A stretch of 64,000 bases of DNA, taken from contig JASJBO010000001.1 in assembly GCA_030066475.1 (NCBI GenBank), forward strand, positions 1 through 64,000, written 5' to 3'. Source of the DNA: Myxococcota bacterium (GTDB lineage: Bacteria; Myxococcota_A; UBA9160; PR03). This document shows positions 16,492 to 25,629 of this stretch, piece by piece. Position 1 is the stretch's first letter, and each line of letters begins with the position of its first letter. Below the pieces are notes generated by a model that was given only the letters and a program-made list of their open reading frames with translations, made no database searches and had not been told where the DNA came from. The position numbers and the translations under genes were made by a program.

Positions 16492-17948
16492 AGCAGGCCC
16501 GTGCGCAGGACGCGGCGGCGCTGGAGGCCGCGCGCCGCGGCCCAGCGCCGCAGCTCGTGCTCGTAGCGCGGCTCGTAGCCCAGGAAGAGCGCGTCCGGTG
16601 GCTCGCGCTCGAGCAAGGCGTCGAGCGTGGCAGCCGAGACCACGCGCCAGGCGCGCCGCTCCTCGGCAGTCATCTCGTCGCCGATGTAGTAGAGGAACGG
16701 GCCGGTGGCGAACTCGGGGTGCACCCGCATCCCCGCTCCGAGCGGGGCGATCGGCGACAGGGTGGCGACGAGGCTGCCGGGCGCGATCAGCTCGCGGATG
16801 CGCCGCGATTCGCGGGCGACCAGCTCGGTCGGGTAGAACACGCGCTCGTCGGGGAAGGCGCGCTCGATCGCATCGGGCGCGCGAATCGCGAGGGCGACGG
16901 CCGCGCCCGCGCACAGCGCGACGAATCGGAGGCGCGACGCCCGGTCGTCGCCGCGCGCGAGCGCGCCCAACGCGAGCGCGATCGCCAGCATCAGCAGCGA
17001 GACGGGCAGCGCGAGATACTGCGGGTAGCTGGGCGTGAGGGCGACGGCCGTGAACAGGCCCACCGCGAGGAGCCCCCCTACGAGCAGGCGTTCCCTTCCG
17101 TAGGCGGGGACGCGGAGCGACGCCAGCCCCACGCCCGCGAAGCCGAGGGTCACGGCGGCCAGCCCCGGCTCGCCGAACACCCCACGCAGGAGCGCCCACT
17201 TCTCCGCCGCGGTGTCGGCCGCGGGGAAGCCGGTGGCCGCGATCCACACGGTCGTGCGCCGGTGGAACTCGAGGTTGTAGAACCAGAAGTCGGCCAGGTC
17301 GGGCAGCGCGAACACGAGGAGCGGGCCCCCTCCGATCGCGCCCCCGGCGACCAGGCGCCCGAGCGCGCGCGGCGAGCGCCAGACCAGCGGGACGAGGGGC
17401 AGCAGCACCACGACGTGGTAGAGCTTCAGTCCCACGCTGATCGCGACGCACAGGCCGGCCAGCAGGAAGCGCTCGCGCAGGAAGAGCAGCACGGAGGCCA
17501 GCGAGAAGAAGAGGGAGGTCGCGTAGTTCGATGCCTCGCCGAAGGCGCGCACCAGCGTCAGGTCCGTCAGGAACAGGCACGTCGCGAGGAGCGCGATCCC
17601 CAGCTGGCGCCGCCCCGCCCACCAGGCCGCCAGGAACACCACGAGTCCGCTGCCGAGGAAGGCGACGGTGCTCACGATCTTGGCCGTGGCGTAGTACCAG
17701 GCCGGCTCGACGAAGCGGAACAGCGCGCCGTACAGGAGCGGCAGGTAGGGCATCTGGACGTACGGGAAGTCGCGGTAGAGGCGCTCGCCCTGGCTCGTGA
17801 GCACGCCCGCCATCACGTACATGTGCTCGTTGTGGTCGAAGGTCCCGCGGACCCCGTTCCAGGCGCCGACGACGGACACGGCGGCCGCCAGCAGCAGCGC
17901 GACTTCTCCGACGCGGCGGGCCCAGCGCCACCACGGCTTCGACGACAT
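16464..17948 (-). CDS. Multi-pass membrane glycosyltransferase-like protein (GT39/ArnT-type), 494 aa
   Basis: About ten to twelve predicted hydrophobic helices with a periplasmic loop after the first that contains GTFDHNEHMYVMAGV; acidic residues at this place are characteristic of GT39/GT83 lipid-linked sugar transferases. The C-terminal soluble part, ending in GLLYVDPAAAR, is also usual. It probably transfers a sugar from a polyprenyl carrier to a surface molecule. The acceptor is unknown. The ATG at 17948 sits just before a Trp/Arg-rich cytoplasmic start and the first helix. Flanked on both sides by spermidine-synthase-like membrane proteins. Confidence 0.72.
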   Translation of the reverse strand: MSSKPWWRWARRVGEVALLLAAAVSVVGAWNGVRGTFDHNEHMYVMAGVLTSQGERLYRDFPYVQMPYLPLLYGALFRFVEPAWYYATAKIVSTVAFLGSGLVVFLAAWWAGRRQLGIALLATCLFLTDLTLVRAFGEASNYATSLFFSLASVLLFLRERFLLAGLCVAISVGLKLYHVVVLLPLVPLVWRSPRALGRLVAGGAIGGGPLLVFALPDLADFWFYNLEFHRRTTVWIAATGFPAADTAAEKWALLRGVFGEPGLAAVTLGFAGVGLASLRVPAYGRERLLVGGLLAVGLFTAVALTPSYPQYLALPVSLLMLAIALALGALARGDDRASRLRFVALCAGAAVALAIRAPDAIERAFPDERVFYPTELVARESRRIRELIAPGSLVATLSPIAPLGAGMRVHPEFATGPFLYYIGDEMTAEERRAWRVVSAATLDALLEREPPDALFLGYEPRYEHELRRWAAARGLQRRRVLRTGLLYVDPAAAR

Positions 17949-18108
17949 GCGGCCGATTCTAGACTCGGAGGCCGCGCCGACCCAGCCGGCGGCGCGGGCC
18001 GTGGTCGCGCCCAGGCACCCGGGGTAGCATGCGTCGGCCGCAAGAGGTCGGGCCCCGTGCGCGCGGCGGGCCCTTGCGCGCGGCGGGCCGGGAGCGGACA
18101 GAGCAGGC

Positions 18109-20529
18109 ATGCGATCCACGAGGCCCGCGGCGGCATCCTACGCCCTGATCTCGATCGCCCTGATCGGGTGCTCGATGCTCATGTACGAGATCCTGCTCAC
18201 CCGCATCTGTGCGCTCCGCCTCTACTTCCACTTCGGCTACCTGATCGTGAGCAACTGCGTGCTCGGCATCGCGGCGAGCGGCAGCGTGATCACCATCTTC
18301 CAGGAACGCTGGCGCCCGCAGGGCCGGCGCTGGATCTGGAGCTTCGCGGTCCTCTACGTGGTGTCGCTCGTGCTGACCTACGCGTTCCTGATCCAGTTCC
18401 CGATTCCCCCCGAGATGGACTTCAACAGCGCGGCCGATCTCGGCCGTTTCCTGCTCTACATGATCGTGGGCGCCGTGCCGTTCTTCTTCGCCGGAAGCGT
18501 CGTCGGGCTGATCCTGACCTTCCACTCCGAGCACGTGAACACCGTCTACTTCCTCGACCTGGTGGGGGCCGGAATCGGCTGCCTGCTCACCCCGCTGGTG
18601 CTCTCGCTCGTGGGGGCCGGCGGCGCCATGGTGGTCGTCGGTCTGCTCGGCGTGGGCGCCGTCGTGGCGTCCGCGCCGGACCGGCTCCGGATGCCCGTCC
18701 GGGTCGGCGGAGGCGCGCTGGCGCTCGCGGGGCTGGTCGCGCTCCCCAGCGTCGACGCGCGCTTCCCCGTGCCCGGGAAGCTCTTCCTGGACCTCACCAA
18801 CGACACGGCCATCCAGCTCGGCCGGCTCTCGGAGTGGTCTCGCTGGAGCACGAACAGCCGCATCGACCTGCTCCCGGTCCACCCGCACCAGCGCTTCCTG
18901 TTCGCGCGCGGCCGCAAGCAGCAGGGCGCCAGGCTGCCGGAGCAGCGGCTCATCATGCAGGACGGCTGGGCGGGCACCTTCGTGACGAACTACAGCGAGA
19001 ACCCCGCGGCGCTCGAGATCCTGCGCGGGACCACCTATTCGGCCAGTGTGCGCCTGAAGACGGACCCGCGCGTGCTGATCATCGGGGCGGGCGGCGGCAA
19101 CGACGTGTGGGCCGCGAAGATCAGCGAGCCGCGTCGCGTCCGGGCGATCGAACTCAACCAGCAGATCCTCCACATCCATCGCGAGGTGCTGGCCGACTTC
19201 TCGCGGGGCATCGTCGAAGACCCCCGGATCGAGCTGGTGCACGGCGAGGGTCGGAGCGAGCTGATGCGCGACGACGGCGAGTACGACGTCGTCCAGATGT
19301 CGGGCATCGACACCTACACGGCGCTCGCCTCCGGGGCCTACGTGATGGCCGAGAACTACCTGTACACGGTCGAGGCCATCGAGACCATGTACGAGCGCCT
19401 CGCCCCCGACGGCATCCTCCAGATCACGCGGTTCGCGATGGACATGGAGATGCTGCGCCTGTTGTCCAACGTCTACGGCGCCTTCCAGCGCATGGGCGTG
19501 TCCGACTTCGCCCGCTCGCTGATCGTCCTGCAGACCTACGACGGACTGGCGACGACGATGATCAAGCGAGGCGTCTTCACGGCCGAGGAGCGCGAGTCGG
19601 TCCGCGCTTTCGCGGAGCGCTCCGGCGTCACGATCTCGTACATGCCGGGTCGGGACGCGGAGAACGTCTTCGCCGAGTTCATCGTGAGCGACTCGAAGCG
19701 GGAGATGATCGCCGAGTTCCCGCGGGACATCTCGCCGACCACCGACGACCGGCCCTACTTCTTCTTCTTTTCCAAGTGGCGCAATCCCATCCGCAGCGCG
19801 GAGGAGGTCCTCGAGGCCTCGTCGATCTCGAAAGGGAGTCCCGTCTTCATCCTGGGGCAGTTCGTGGCGAGTTGCCTGCTGTCCGGCCTGCTGATCCTCC
19901 TGCCGCTCGTGGTGTTCCGGCGGCGCGGGACCGACTCGACTCACGCGGGGCGGTTCCTGCTCTACTTCGTAGGGCTCGGTCTCGGCTTCATCTGCATCGA
20001 GATCGCGCTGATGCAGAAGCTGACCCTGTTCCTGGGCCATCCGGTCTACTCGATCACGGTCACCCTGTTCGCCATGTTGTTCTTCACGGGCGTCGGCAGC
20101 CTCGCCTCGCAGCGCTGGTTCCGAGCGCCCGGCGCGCGGGCGTGGCTGGTCCCGGTGCTGCTCGCGCTCCTCGTCGGCTTCTTCCTGCTGGTGTCGCCCG
20201 CCCTCGTGGCGCACTTCATCGGGTCGCCACTGGCGCTCCGAATCGCGCTCGTCCTCGCGCTGATCGCGCCGATCGGCCTGGTTCTGGGGGTCCCGTTCGC
20301 CTACGGGATCCGGCTCCTCGACCGCTTCAATCCGTCGATCATTCCCTGGGCGTGGGCGGTGAATGGCGCCTTCACCGTGATCGGATCGATCCTCACCGTG
20401 ATCCTCTCGATGAACTTCGGCTTCCGCTTCGTCCTGCTCTTCGCGGTCGCCGTGTACTTCGTCGCCTTCACGGCGATCCGCGGCCTGCCGGGAGCACGCG
20501 GCGCCGCCGCCGCGCCCGCGGCCGGCTGA
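18109..20529 (+). CDS. Second membrane-embedded spermidine-synthase-like protein, 806 aa
   Basis: Same architecture as the protein at 14110: N-terminal helices (SYALISIALIGCSMLMYEILLTRICAL opening), a Rossmann transferase domain with VLIIGAGGGNDVWAAK and AIELNQQIL, the catalytic-type loop VVQMSGIDTYTALASGAYVM, then DRPYFFFFSKW and six to seven C-terminal helices. The two proteins are clearly related but divergent, so duplication is not recent. The start ATG at 18109 overlaps nothing on its own strand. Function is unassigned; a polyamine-like or methyl transfer at the membrane is the default guess. Confidence 0.8.
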   Translation: MRSTRPAAASYALISIALIGCSMLMYEILLTRICALRLYFHFGYLIVSNCVLGIAASGSVITIFQERWRPQGRRWIWSFAVLYVVSLVLTYAFLIQFPIPPEMDFNSAADLGRFLLYMIVGAVPFFFAGSVVGLILTFHSEHVNTVYFLDLVGAGIGCLLTPLVLSLVGAGGAMVVVGLLGVGAVVASAPDRLRMPVRVGGGALALAGLVALPSVDARFPVPGKLFLDLTNDTAIQLGRLSEWSRWSTNSRIDLLPVHPHQRFLFARGRKQQGARLPEQRLIMQDGWAGTFVTNYSENPAALEILRGTTYSASVRLKTDPRVLIIGAGGGNDVWAAKISEPRRVRAIELNQQILHIHREVLADFSRGIVEDPRIELVHGEGRSELMRDDGEYDVVQMSGIDTYTALASGAYVMAENYLYTVEAIETMYERLAPDGILQITRFAMDMEMLRLLSNVYGAFQRMGVSDFARSLIVLQTYDGLATTMIKRGVFTAEERESVRAFAERSGVTISYMPGRDAENVFAEFIVSDSKREMIAEFPRDISPTTDDRPYFFFFSKWRNPIRSAEEVLEASSISKGSPVFILGQFVASCLLSGLLILLPLVVFRRRGTDSTHAGRFLLYFVGLGLGFICIEIALMQKLTLFLGHPVYSITVTLFAMLFFTGVGSLASQRWFRAPGARAWLVPVLLALLVGFFLLVSPALVAHFIGSPLALRIALVLALIAPIGLVLGVPFAYGIRLLDRFNPSIIPWAWAVNGAFTVIGSILTVILSMNFGFRFVLLFAVAVYFVAFTAIRGLPGARGAAAAPAAG

Positions 20530-20635
20530 CCCGCGCCCGGGCGGCACCGGCGCGCCCCCTCCCCCCGGATCGGTGGAGCGGCCGACCGGCACCCGGGGCC
20601 GGCCTGCTAGCATCCAGCCAGAGGGAGGGCGCCCC

Positions 20636-22513
20636 ATGATCAAGGGCTATGCCGGACGCGTGCTCGAGGTGGATCTCGCGAAGCGCAGCTTCGCCTTCCA
20701 GCCGCTCGACGAGGAGATCGCGCGGCTCTACATCGGCGGCAAGGGCTACGGCGCGCGCCTGCTGTACGATCGCACCGAGGCGGGGATCGACCCGCTCGGG
20801 CCCGAGAACCCGCTGATCTTCGCCACCGGTCCGCTCAACGGCTCGGTGGCACCCCAGTCGAACCGCTTCGCCGTGGTCTGCAAGAGCCCGCTGACGGGCG
20901 GGATCGGGAACGCCGCCTGCGGCGGATCGTTCGCCTACGGCATGAAGCGCGCCGGCATCGACGTGCTGATCGTGACGGGCCGCTCCGAGCGCCCGGTGCG
21001 ACTCGAGATCGAGGGCGACCAGGTCCGCTTCCTCGACGCAGACGACCTCTGGGGCAAGGGCACCTACGAGACCCAGTCGATCCTCGGCAAGAAGTGGCAC
21101 CACGCGGTGATCGGGCCGGCGGGCGAGAACCAGGTGCTCTACGCCGGCATCGTCTCGAACGAGCGGATCGCCGGGCGCACCGGCGTGGGCGCCGTGATGG
21201 GCTCGAAGCGGCTCAAGGCCGTGAGCGTCAACGGCAGTCGCAAGCTCGAGATGGACGATCCCGACAAGTTCAAGGAGTACACCAAGGAGGTCCGCAAGAT
21301 CTTCGCGGACCACCCCGTGCTGGGCGAGAGCCTGAAGCGCTTCGGCACCGCCGGCATCGTCAACACCACCAACGCCCGCAACATCATCCCCACGCGCAAC
21401 TTCCAGAAGGGCCACTTCGACGGCGCGATGGAGATCTCGGGCGAGTGGATGGAGGACCACGAGCTCAAGGGGGTCAAGACGAGCTGCCTGCACTGCCCGG
21501 TGACCTGTGGGCGCGACGTCGAGGTCGAGGGCGCGGGCCGGGTGAAGGGCCCCGAGTACGAGACGCTGGCGCTGATGGGGTCGAACCTCGAGATCCGCGA
21601 CCTCAAGAAGGTCTCCGAGTGGAACTACCTGGCCGACGACCTGGGCATGGACACGATCAGCCTGGGCGCCACGCTCGGCTTCGCGATGGAGCTGCAGGAG
21701 CGGGGGATGTTCCAGGCGGGCATCTCGTTCGGCGACCCGGCCGGCATCTCGGAGCTGATCCGCGACATCGGCCACCGCCGCGGGGTGGGCAACGACCTGG
21801 CCGAGGGCACCCGCCGCATGAGCGAGAAGTTCGGCGGCCAGGAGTTCGCCCCGCACGTCAAGGGGCTCGAGCTCTCGGCCTACGATCCGCGCGGGTCGTT
21901 CGCGCAGGGCGTGGAGTACGCCACCACCAACCGGGGCGGCTGCCACGTGCAGGGCGCCAGCATGTACATGGAGTCGGTCGGGCCGCTCACGATCAACCCC
22001 CAGAACCTGAAGCTCAAGGCCGACATCCCGATCGTGCAGCAGAACCTGGCCTGCACGATCAACTCGATGGTGCTGTGCATCTTCACGACCTACGGGATGA
22101 TCCCGAAGGCCGTGCACGAGATGAACCCCAACTCCTTCGGCTACAAGCTGGCCTCGAAGGCGCTCGAGAACAGCGGGCCGCTGTTCCGCGCGGTGCAGGG
22201 GATCAAGGGCAAGCCGATGCTGTGGTGGGAGAAGTGGCTCACCTACATCACCGGGCAGCCCTTCTCGAGCGGGCACCTGCAGGAGATCGGGGGCCGCATC
22301 TTCAACCTCGAGCGCATGTACAACCTGCGCGAGGGCCTGAGCGCGCGCCACGACACGCTGCCGCCGCGCATCCTGAACGAGTCGACCTTCCCGGACCGTG
22401 ACACCGGGCATCCGCTCGGCGACCTGCTGCCGCGCTACTACCGCAAGCGCGGCTGGGACGCGGACGGCGTGCCCACGACGCGCACGCTCGAGCGGCTCCA
22501 GGTGCGGGTCTAG
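20636..22513 (+). CDS. Tungsten-dependent aldehyde:ferredoxin oxidoreductase (AOR) family protein, 625 aa
   Basis: Oxidises aldehydes to acids with ferredoxin in the best known members, carrying a bis-pterin tungsten and a [4Fe-4S] cluster. N-terminal AOR domain opens GYAGRVLEVDLAKRSF and contains YIGGKGYGARLLYD and TGPLNG. The cluster ligands are C284, C287 and C291 (SCLHCPVTCGRD), the same spacing as the Pyrococcus enzyme; the fourth is C473 or C481. NRGGCHVQGASMYMESVG resembles pterin-binding segments. The ATG has GAGGGAGGG upstream. A MoaD-like gene follows by 16 nt, suggesting dedicated cofactor assembly. Benzoyl-CoA-reductase-like (BamB) function is an alternative within the family. Confidence 0.92.
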   Translation: MIKGYAGRVLEVDLAKRSFAFQPLDEEIARLYIGGKGYGARLLYDRTEAGIDPLGPENPLIFATGPLNGSVAPQSNRFAVVCKSPLTGGIGNAACGGSFAYGMKRAGIDVLIVTGRSERPVRLEIEGDQVRFLDADDLWGKGTYETQSILGKKWHHAVIGPAGENQVLYAGIVSNERIAGRTGVGAVMGSKRLKAVSVNGSRKLEMDDPDKFKEYTKEVRKIFADHPVLGESLKRFGTAGIVNTTNARNIIPTRNFQKGHFDGAMEISGEWMEDHELKGVKTSCLHCPVTCGRDVEVEGAGRVKGPEYETLALMGSNLEIRDLKKVSEWNYLADDLGMDTISLGATLGFAMELQERGMFQAGISFGDPAGISELIRDIGHRRGVGNDLAEGTRRMSEKFGGQEFAPHVKGLELSAYDPRGSFAQGVEYATTNRGGCHVQGASMYMESVGPLTINPQNLKLKADIPIVQQNLACTINSMVLCIFTTYGMIPKAVHEMNPNSFGYKLASKALENSGPLFRAVQGIKGKPMLWWEKWLTYITGQPFSSGHLQEIGGRIFNLERMYNLREGLSARHDTLPPRILNESTFPDRDTGHPLGDLLPRYYRKRGWDADGVPTTRTLERLQVRV

Positions 22514-22529
22514 GCGCGGAGGATCCCCG

Positions 22530-22793
22530 ATGAGCGTAACCGTCGAGCTGACCTACGACATGGGCAAGGAGCTGGGCGAGCGCAGCTTTGCGCTGGAGGG
22601 TGTCACCACCGTGGGCGACGCCGTCGCGGCGGCGCGCGATCGCTTCGGCGCCAAGGCCGAGCGCTTCGACACGCTCTCGCGCGTGGTGGCCTTCGCGGTG
22701 AACGGCGTGCTGGTGAACCACCGGCGCGGCCTCAAGACGCCCCTCACCGACGGCGACCGCGTGAGCTTCGTGAAGGCCGCCGCGGGGGGCTGA
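22530..22793 (+). CDS. MoaD/ThiS family sulfur carrier, 87 aa
   Basis: Ubiquitin-fold protein ending in the essential Gly-Gly (AAAGG). Opening MSVTVELTYDMGKELGERS and TDGDRVSFVKAAAGG match MoaD-like carriers that donate sulfur during molybdopterin synthesis. Its immediate linkage to the tungsten AOR gene (SD GGAGGAT, 16-nt gap) fits a role in making that enzyme's pterin cofactor. No other cofactor-synthesis gene lies nearby. Confidence 0.85.
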   Translation: MSVTVELTYDMGKELGERSFALEGVTTVGDAVAAARDRFGAKAERFDTLSRVVAFAVNGVLVNHRRGLKTPLTDGDRVSFVKAAAGG

Positions 22794-22807
22794 GTCGCGC
22801 CGGGGAC

Positions 22808-23368
22808 ATGGGCCTTCCGGAGACGCTTCGGACCGATCGGCTCGTACTACGGCCGTTCTCCGCCACGCACGGAGCGGCGGTCCTCGCCTACTCGCAGGAC
22901 CCGGACTGGGTCGCGTACCAGCAGACGGTGCCCGCGTCCGAAGCCGAGGCGGAGCGAGCCGTCGCGGCGATGCTGCGACGCGACTGGGAGAGCGAGCCCG
23001 CCTGGGCGATCACGCGTGCCGACGCGGTCGTCGGGCTCGTGAGCCTGGTCTTCAGCGGCGAGCACCGGATCGCCCTGCTCGGCTACGGCATTCACGCGGC
23101 CCATCGGGGCGTGGGCCTGACTGGAGAGGCGATCCGAGCGGTGCTCGACGCCGCCTTCGCGACGTACTCGCAGCTCGTGCGGGTGGCCGCCAACACCGAC
23201 GCACGCAACCGCAGCTCGCGACGGCTGCTCGAGAAGCTGGGCTTCGCCCACGAAGGCACGCTGCGGTCGGGGGGTGTCACCGCCCGGGGAGAGCTCGTGG
23301 ACGGTGCGCTCTACGCAGTTCTGCGGCCCGAGTGGGCCGGTGCGCGATCGCCAGGACGTCCGCCGTGA
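22808..23368 (+). CDS. GNAT N-acetyltransferase (RimJ/RimL type), 186 aa
   Basis: Acetyl-CoA-dependent acetyltransferase. The opening TLRTDRLVLRPFSATHGAAV and later ALLGYGIHAAHRGVGLTGEAIRAVLDAAF (with the acetyl-CoA loop HRGVGL) and AANTDARNRSSRRLLEKLGFAHEGTLR are standard for the RimJ/RimL subgroup, which modifies protein N-termini or small molecules. Its stop overlaps the start of a second GNAT gene by 4 nt, so the two are translationally coupled. Substrate unknown. Confidence 0.85.
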   Translation: MGLPETLRTDRLVLRPFSATHGAAVLAYSQDPDWVAYQQTVPASEAEAERAVAAMLRRDWESEPAWAITRADAVVGLVSLVFSGEHRIALLGYGIHAAHRGVGLTGEAIRAVLDAAFATYSQLVRVAANTDARNRSSRRLLEKLGFAHEGTLRSGGVTARGELVDGALYAVLRPEWAGARSPGRPP

Positions 23369-23907
23369 AGGGGCCGCCGACCGTCGAGACCCGCCAGCTC
23401 CTGCTCCGCGCGCCGCGCCGCTCCGATGCGGCCGACTTGTTCGAGATCCAGGGGGACCTCGACGCCATGCGTCACACCTACGTGGCGCCCGACCTCGCGG
23501 CCACGGTTCACCGTCTCGACGCGTACGCGGCGCGCTTTGCCGAGGACGGCTTCGCGCCGTGGGTGGCGGTGCTGCGGAGCGAGCGCCGCATCGTGGGATG
23601 GGGCGGCCTGAACCGGGATCCCGAGGCCCCGCACTGGGGCGTCGAGGTGGCGTACTTCATCCACCGCTCGTACTGGGGCCGGGGGCTCGCCGGCGAGCTG
23701 GTCCATGCCTCGCTCGCCCTCGCGTTCCGCGATCTCCGGCTCCCCGAGGTCGTCGCCTTCACGAGGCCCGCCAATCGCGCGTCGCGGCGCGTGCTCGTCA
23801 GGGCCGGCTTCGTCTTCGCGCGGCACGTGCCCGAGCTCGAACGCGACCGCTACCTCGTCACGCCACAAGACTGGAAGGACGAGGCTTCAGCGCCCGCACT
23901 CGACTAG
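23365..23907 (+). CDS. GNAT N-acetyltransferase, 180 aa
   Basis: Second RimJ/RimL-type acetyltransferase: VETRQLLLRAPRRSDAADLFEI start, VEVAYFIHRSYWGRGLAGELVHASLALAFRDL (acetyl-CoA loop SYWGRGLAGE) and FTRPANRASRRVLVRAGFVFARHVPELERDRYLVT. GTG at 23365 overlaps the upstream GNAT stop as GTGA, so this start is preferred over an earlier in-frame GTG at 23332. The tag stop lies at the left edge of the first 67-bp repeat copy. Confidence 0.84.
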   Translation: MKGPPTVETRQLLLRAPRRSDAADLFEIQGDLDAMRHTYVAPDLAATVHRLDAYAARFAEDGFAPWVAVLRSERRIVGWGGLNRDPEAPHWGVEVAYFIHRSYWGRGLAGELVHASLALAFRDLRLPEVVAFTRPANRASRRVLVRAGFVFARHVPELERDRYLVTPQDWKDEASAPALD

Positions 23908-23973
23908 GGCACCCCGCAAGCGGAGGCGAAGCCGAAGCGCGCAGCGAGCCGCAGGCGAGCGAAGTCCATCAGG
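23907..23973. repeat. 67-bp direct repeat, copy 1
   Basis: Identical to 24005-24071 over 67 bp, offset 98 nt (31-nt spacer). It begins at the final base of the GNAT stop codon. The sequence starts GGGCACCCCGCAAGCGGAGG and ends AAGTCCATCAGG. It lies between convergent genes and may act as a transcription terminator or an intergenic mobile repeat. Confidence 0.9.
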
Positions 23974-24004
23974 ACGCCAGCGCCCCAGCAACCGGTCCCT
24001 ACGC

Positions 24005-24071
24005 GGGCACCCCGCAAGCGGAGGCGAAGCCGAAGCGCGCAGCGAGCCGCAGGCGAGCGAAGTCCATCAGG
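24005..24071. repeat. 67-bp direct repeat, copy 2
   Basis: Second identical copy, running into the 3' end of the histidine kinase and supplying its stop codon at 24067-24069. A diverged relative, in reverse orientation, follows the diguanylate cyclase gene at about 56085-56135, so the family is probably dispersed in the genome. Confidence 0.9.
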
Positions 24072-25629
24072 CCGGCAGCCGCACCTCGAACAGCGCGCCC
24101 CCGCCCGGAGGCTCCGAAACCCCGACGCGGCCGCCGTAGCCCTCCACGATGGCCCGCACGATCGCGAGGCCCAGGCCGGTGTGGCGGGCGCCCTCCCCGC
24201 GCGCCTCCTTGCGCTGGGAGAAGAAGCGCTCGAAGATGCGCTCGCGCTCGGGCTCGGGAACGCCCGGGCCGCGGTCGCGCACCGTGACGACGGCCTCGTC
24301 GCCCTCGCGGCCCACCGCCACCTCCACCGGCTCGCCGGGCGGCGAGAAGCCGATCGCGTTGTCGAGCAGGTTCTCGAAGACGCGGGCCAGGCGCTCCGGC
24401 TGTGCGTGCACCGTCACGCGAGGCGCGGCGGGCGCGAATGCCAGCGGGGTGCCCTCGCCGCTGCGCAGCCGCACCCCCTCGAGCAGCGGCTCCAGCAGCG
24501 CGACCAGGTCGACCTCGGTGCGCGCCTCGTGCTCCAGCTCGGCGTCGATCAGCGTGATCTCGCGCACGGCCGAGAGCAGGTGCTCCATGCGCGCCACGTC
24601 GCGCTGGATCAGGTCGACGAAGCGCCGTCGCTCGTCGGCCCCCTCGACCTCTCCGACCAGCTCGGTCGCGGCGCGGATCGAGGCCAGCGGGTTCTTGAAC
24701 TCGTGGGACACGTCGGCCGCGAACGACTCGATGAAGGCCAGGTGCTGCTCGAGGCGGCGCGACAGCTCCTCGAGCGCGCGGGCCAGGTCGCCGATCTCGT
24801 CCTGGCGGCGCGAGCCGCCAAAGCGTCCGCGCAGGCGCCCCTGGCGGTCGAGCACGCTGGTGGCCTCGCGGCGCAGGCGGCCGAGCGGGCGCACGATGGT
24901 GAAGGCCGCCAGCAGCGAGAGCAGCGTCGCGGCCGCGACCGAGAGCAGGAAGACCCGGAAGATCGCGGCGCGCACCGCCACCAGGTCCTCCAGCAGCCGG
25001 AAGGTCGACTGCGACACCAGCACCGCGCCCAGCACGTCGCCGCCCCGTCGGATCGGCAGCGCGCTGTAGAGCGTCACCGAGCGCTGTCCCGGCGAGATGC
25101 GCGTGGCCGCCCCGTAGCGGCCCGCCAGGGCCGCCAGCACCTCCGGCCCGAGCAGCGGCTCGTCGGGCGCGTAGACCTCGGCGGGCTGCCCGACCCCGCT
25201 CGCGGGGTCGCGTCCGATGCGGAGCAGTCGGAACAGCGCCGAGCCGATCCGGTAGACCCAGCTGTCGCGCGCATCGGCGACCTCGGCGGCGGCTGCGCCC
25301 GGCTCGCGCCGCGGGCCGAGCTGGCTCGAGTCGGCCAGCAGCAGGCCGTCGGCGTCCACCACCCGGATGCGCGCGGTCACCTGCTGCTCGAGCCGGCGCA
25401 GCACGCGCTCCACCGCGGCGGGCGGCAGGCGGCCGCGGGCGCCGAGGGCCGCGGCCAGCACCCGGCCCTGCTGCACCATCGAGCGCTCCTGCGCCTCGAG
25501 CAGCTTCTGCTCGTAGACGTCGAGATAGAGCGTTCCGGCGATCGGCAGGAACACCAGCAGCAGATTGAAGGCGAGCAGCCGGATCCAGATCCGGGCGAAG
25601 GCGCGACGGATGCGGAGAAACGGGCTCAC
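24067..25629 (-). CDS. ChvG/ExoS-like sensor histidine kinase, 520 aa
   Basis: Membrane sensor: an N-terminal helix (LLAFNLLLVFLPIAGTLYLDVY), a periplasmic sensing region of about 230 residues, a second helix before HAMP (LLSVAAATLLSLLAAFTIVRP), then HisKA with phospho-acceptor in DVSHEFKNPLASI and a catalytic domain with N, G1 and G2 boxes (LLDNAIGFSP, RDRGPGVPE, HTGLGLAIVRAIVEGYGG). The N-terminal layout matches ChvG/ExoS, which respond to envelope or acid stress in alphaproteobacteria. The GTG start overlaps the response-regulator stop. The final codons fall in a 67-bp repeat copy, so its last residues may have been changed by repeat insertion. Confidence 0.9.
   Translation of the reverse strand: MSPFLRIRRAFARIWIRLLAFNLLLVFLPIAGTLYLDVYEQKLLEAQERSMVQQGRVLAAALGARGRLPPAAVERVLRRLEQQVTARIRVVDADGLLLADSSQLGPRREPGAAAAEVADARDSWVYRIGSALFRLLRIGRDPASGVGQPAEVYAPDEPLLGPEVLAALAGRYGAATRISPGQRSVTLYSALPIRRGGDVLGAVLVSQSTFRLLEDLVAVRAAIFRVFLLSVAAATLLSLLAAFTIVRPLGRLRREATSVLDRQGRLRGRFGGSRRQDEIGDLARALEELSRRLEQHLAFIESFAADVSHEFKNPLASIRAATELVGEVEGADERRRFVDLIQRDVARMEHLLSAVREITLIDAELEHEARTEVDLVALLEPLLEGVRLRSGEGTPLAFAPAAPRVTVHAQPERLARVFENLLDNAIGFSPPGEPVEVAVGREGDEAVVTVRDRGPGVPEPERERIFERFFSQRKEARGEGARHTGLGLAIVRAIVEGYGGRVGVSEPPGGGALFEVRLPA

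Noticed and set aside
20636..22513. AOR as a misread duplicate of a molybdopterin oxidoreductase
   Set aside because: The C-x2-C-x3-C cluster spacing and N-terminal AOR domain are those of the W-dependent AOR family, not the DMSO-reductase family.
23907..24071. Two 67-bp repeats as a CRISPR array
   Set aside because: Only two copies with a 31-nt spacer, units too long, no cas genes; one copy reaches into a coding end.
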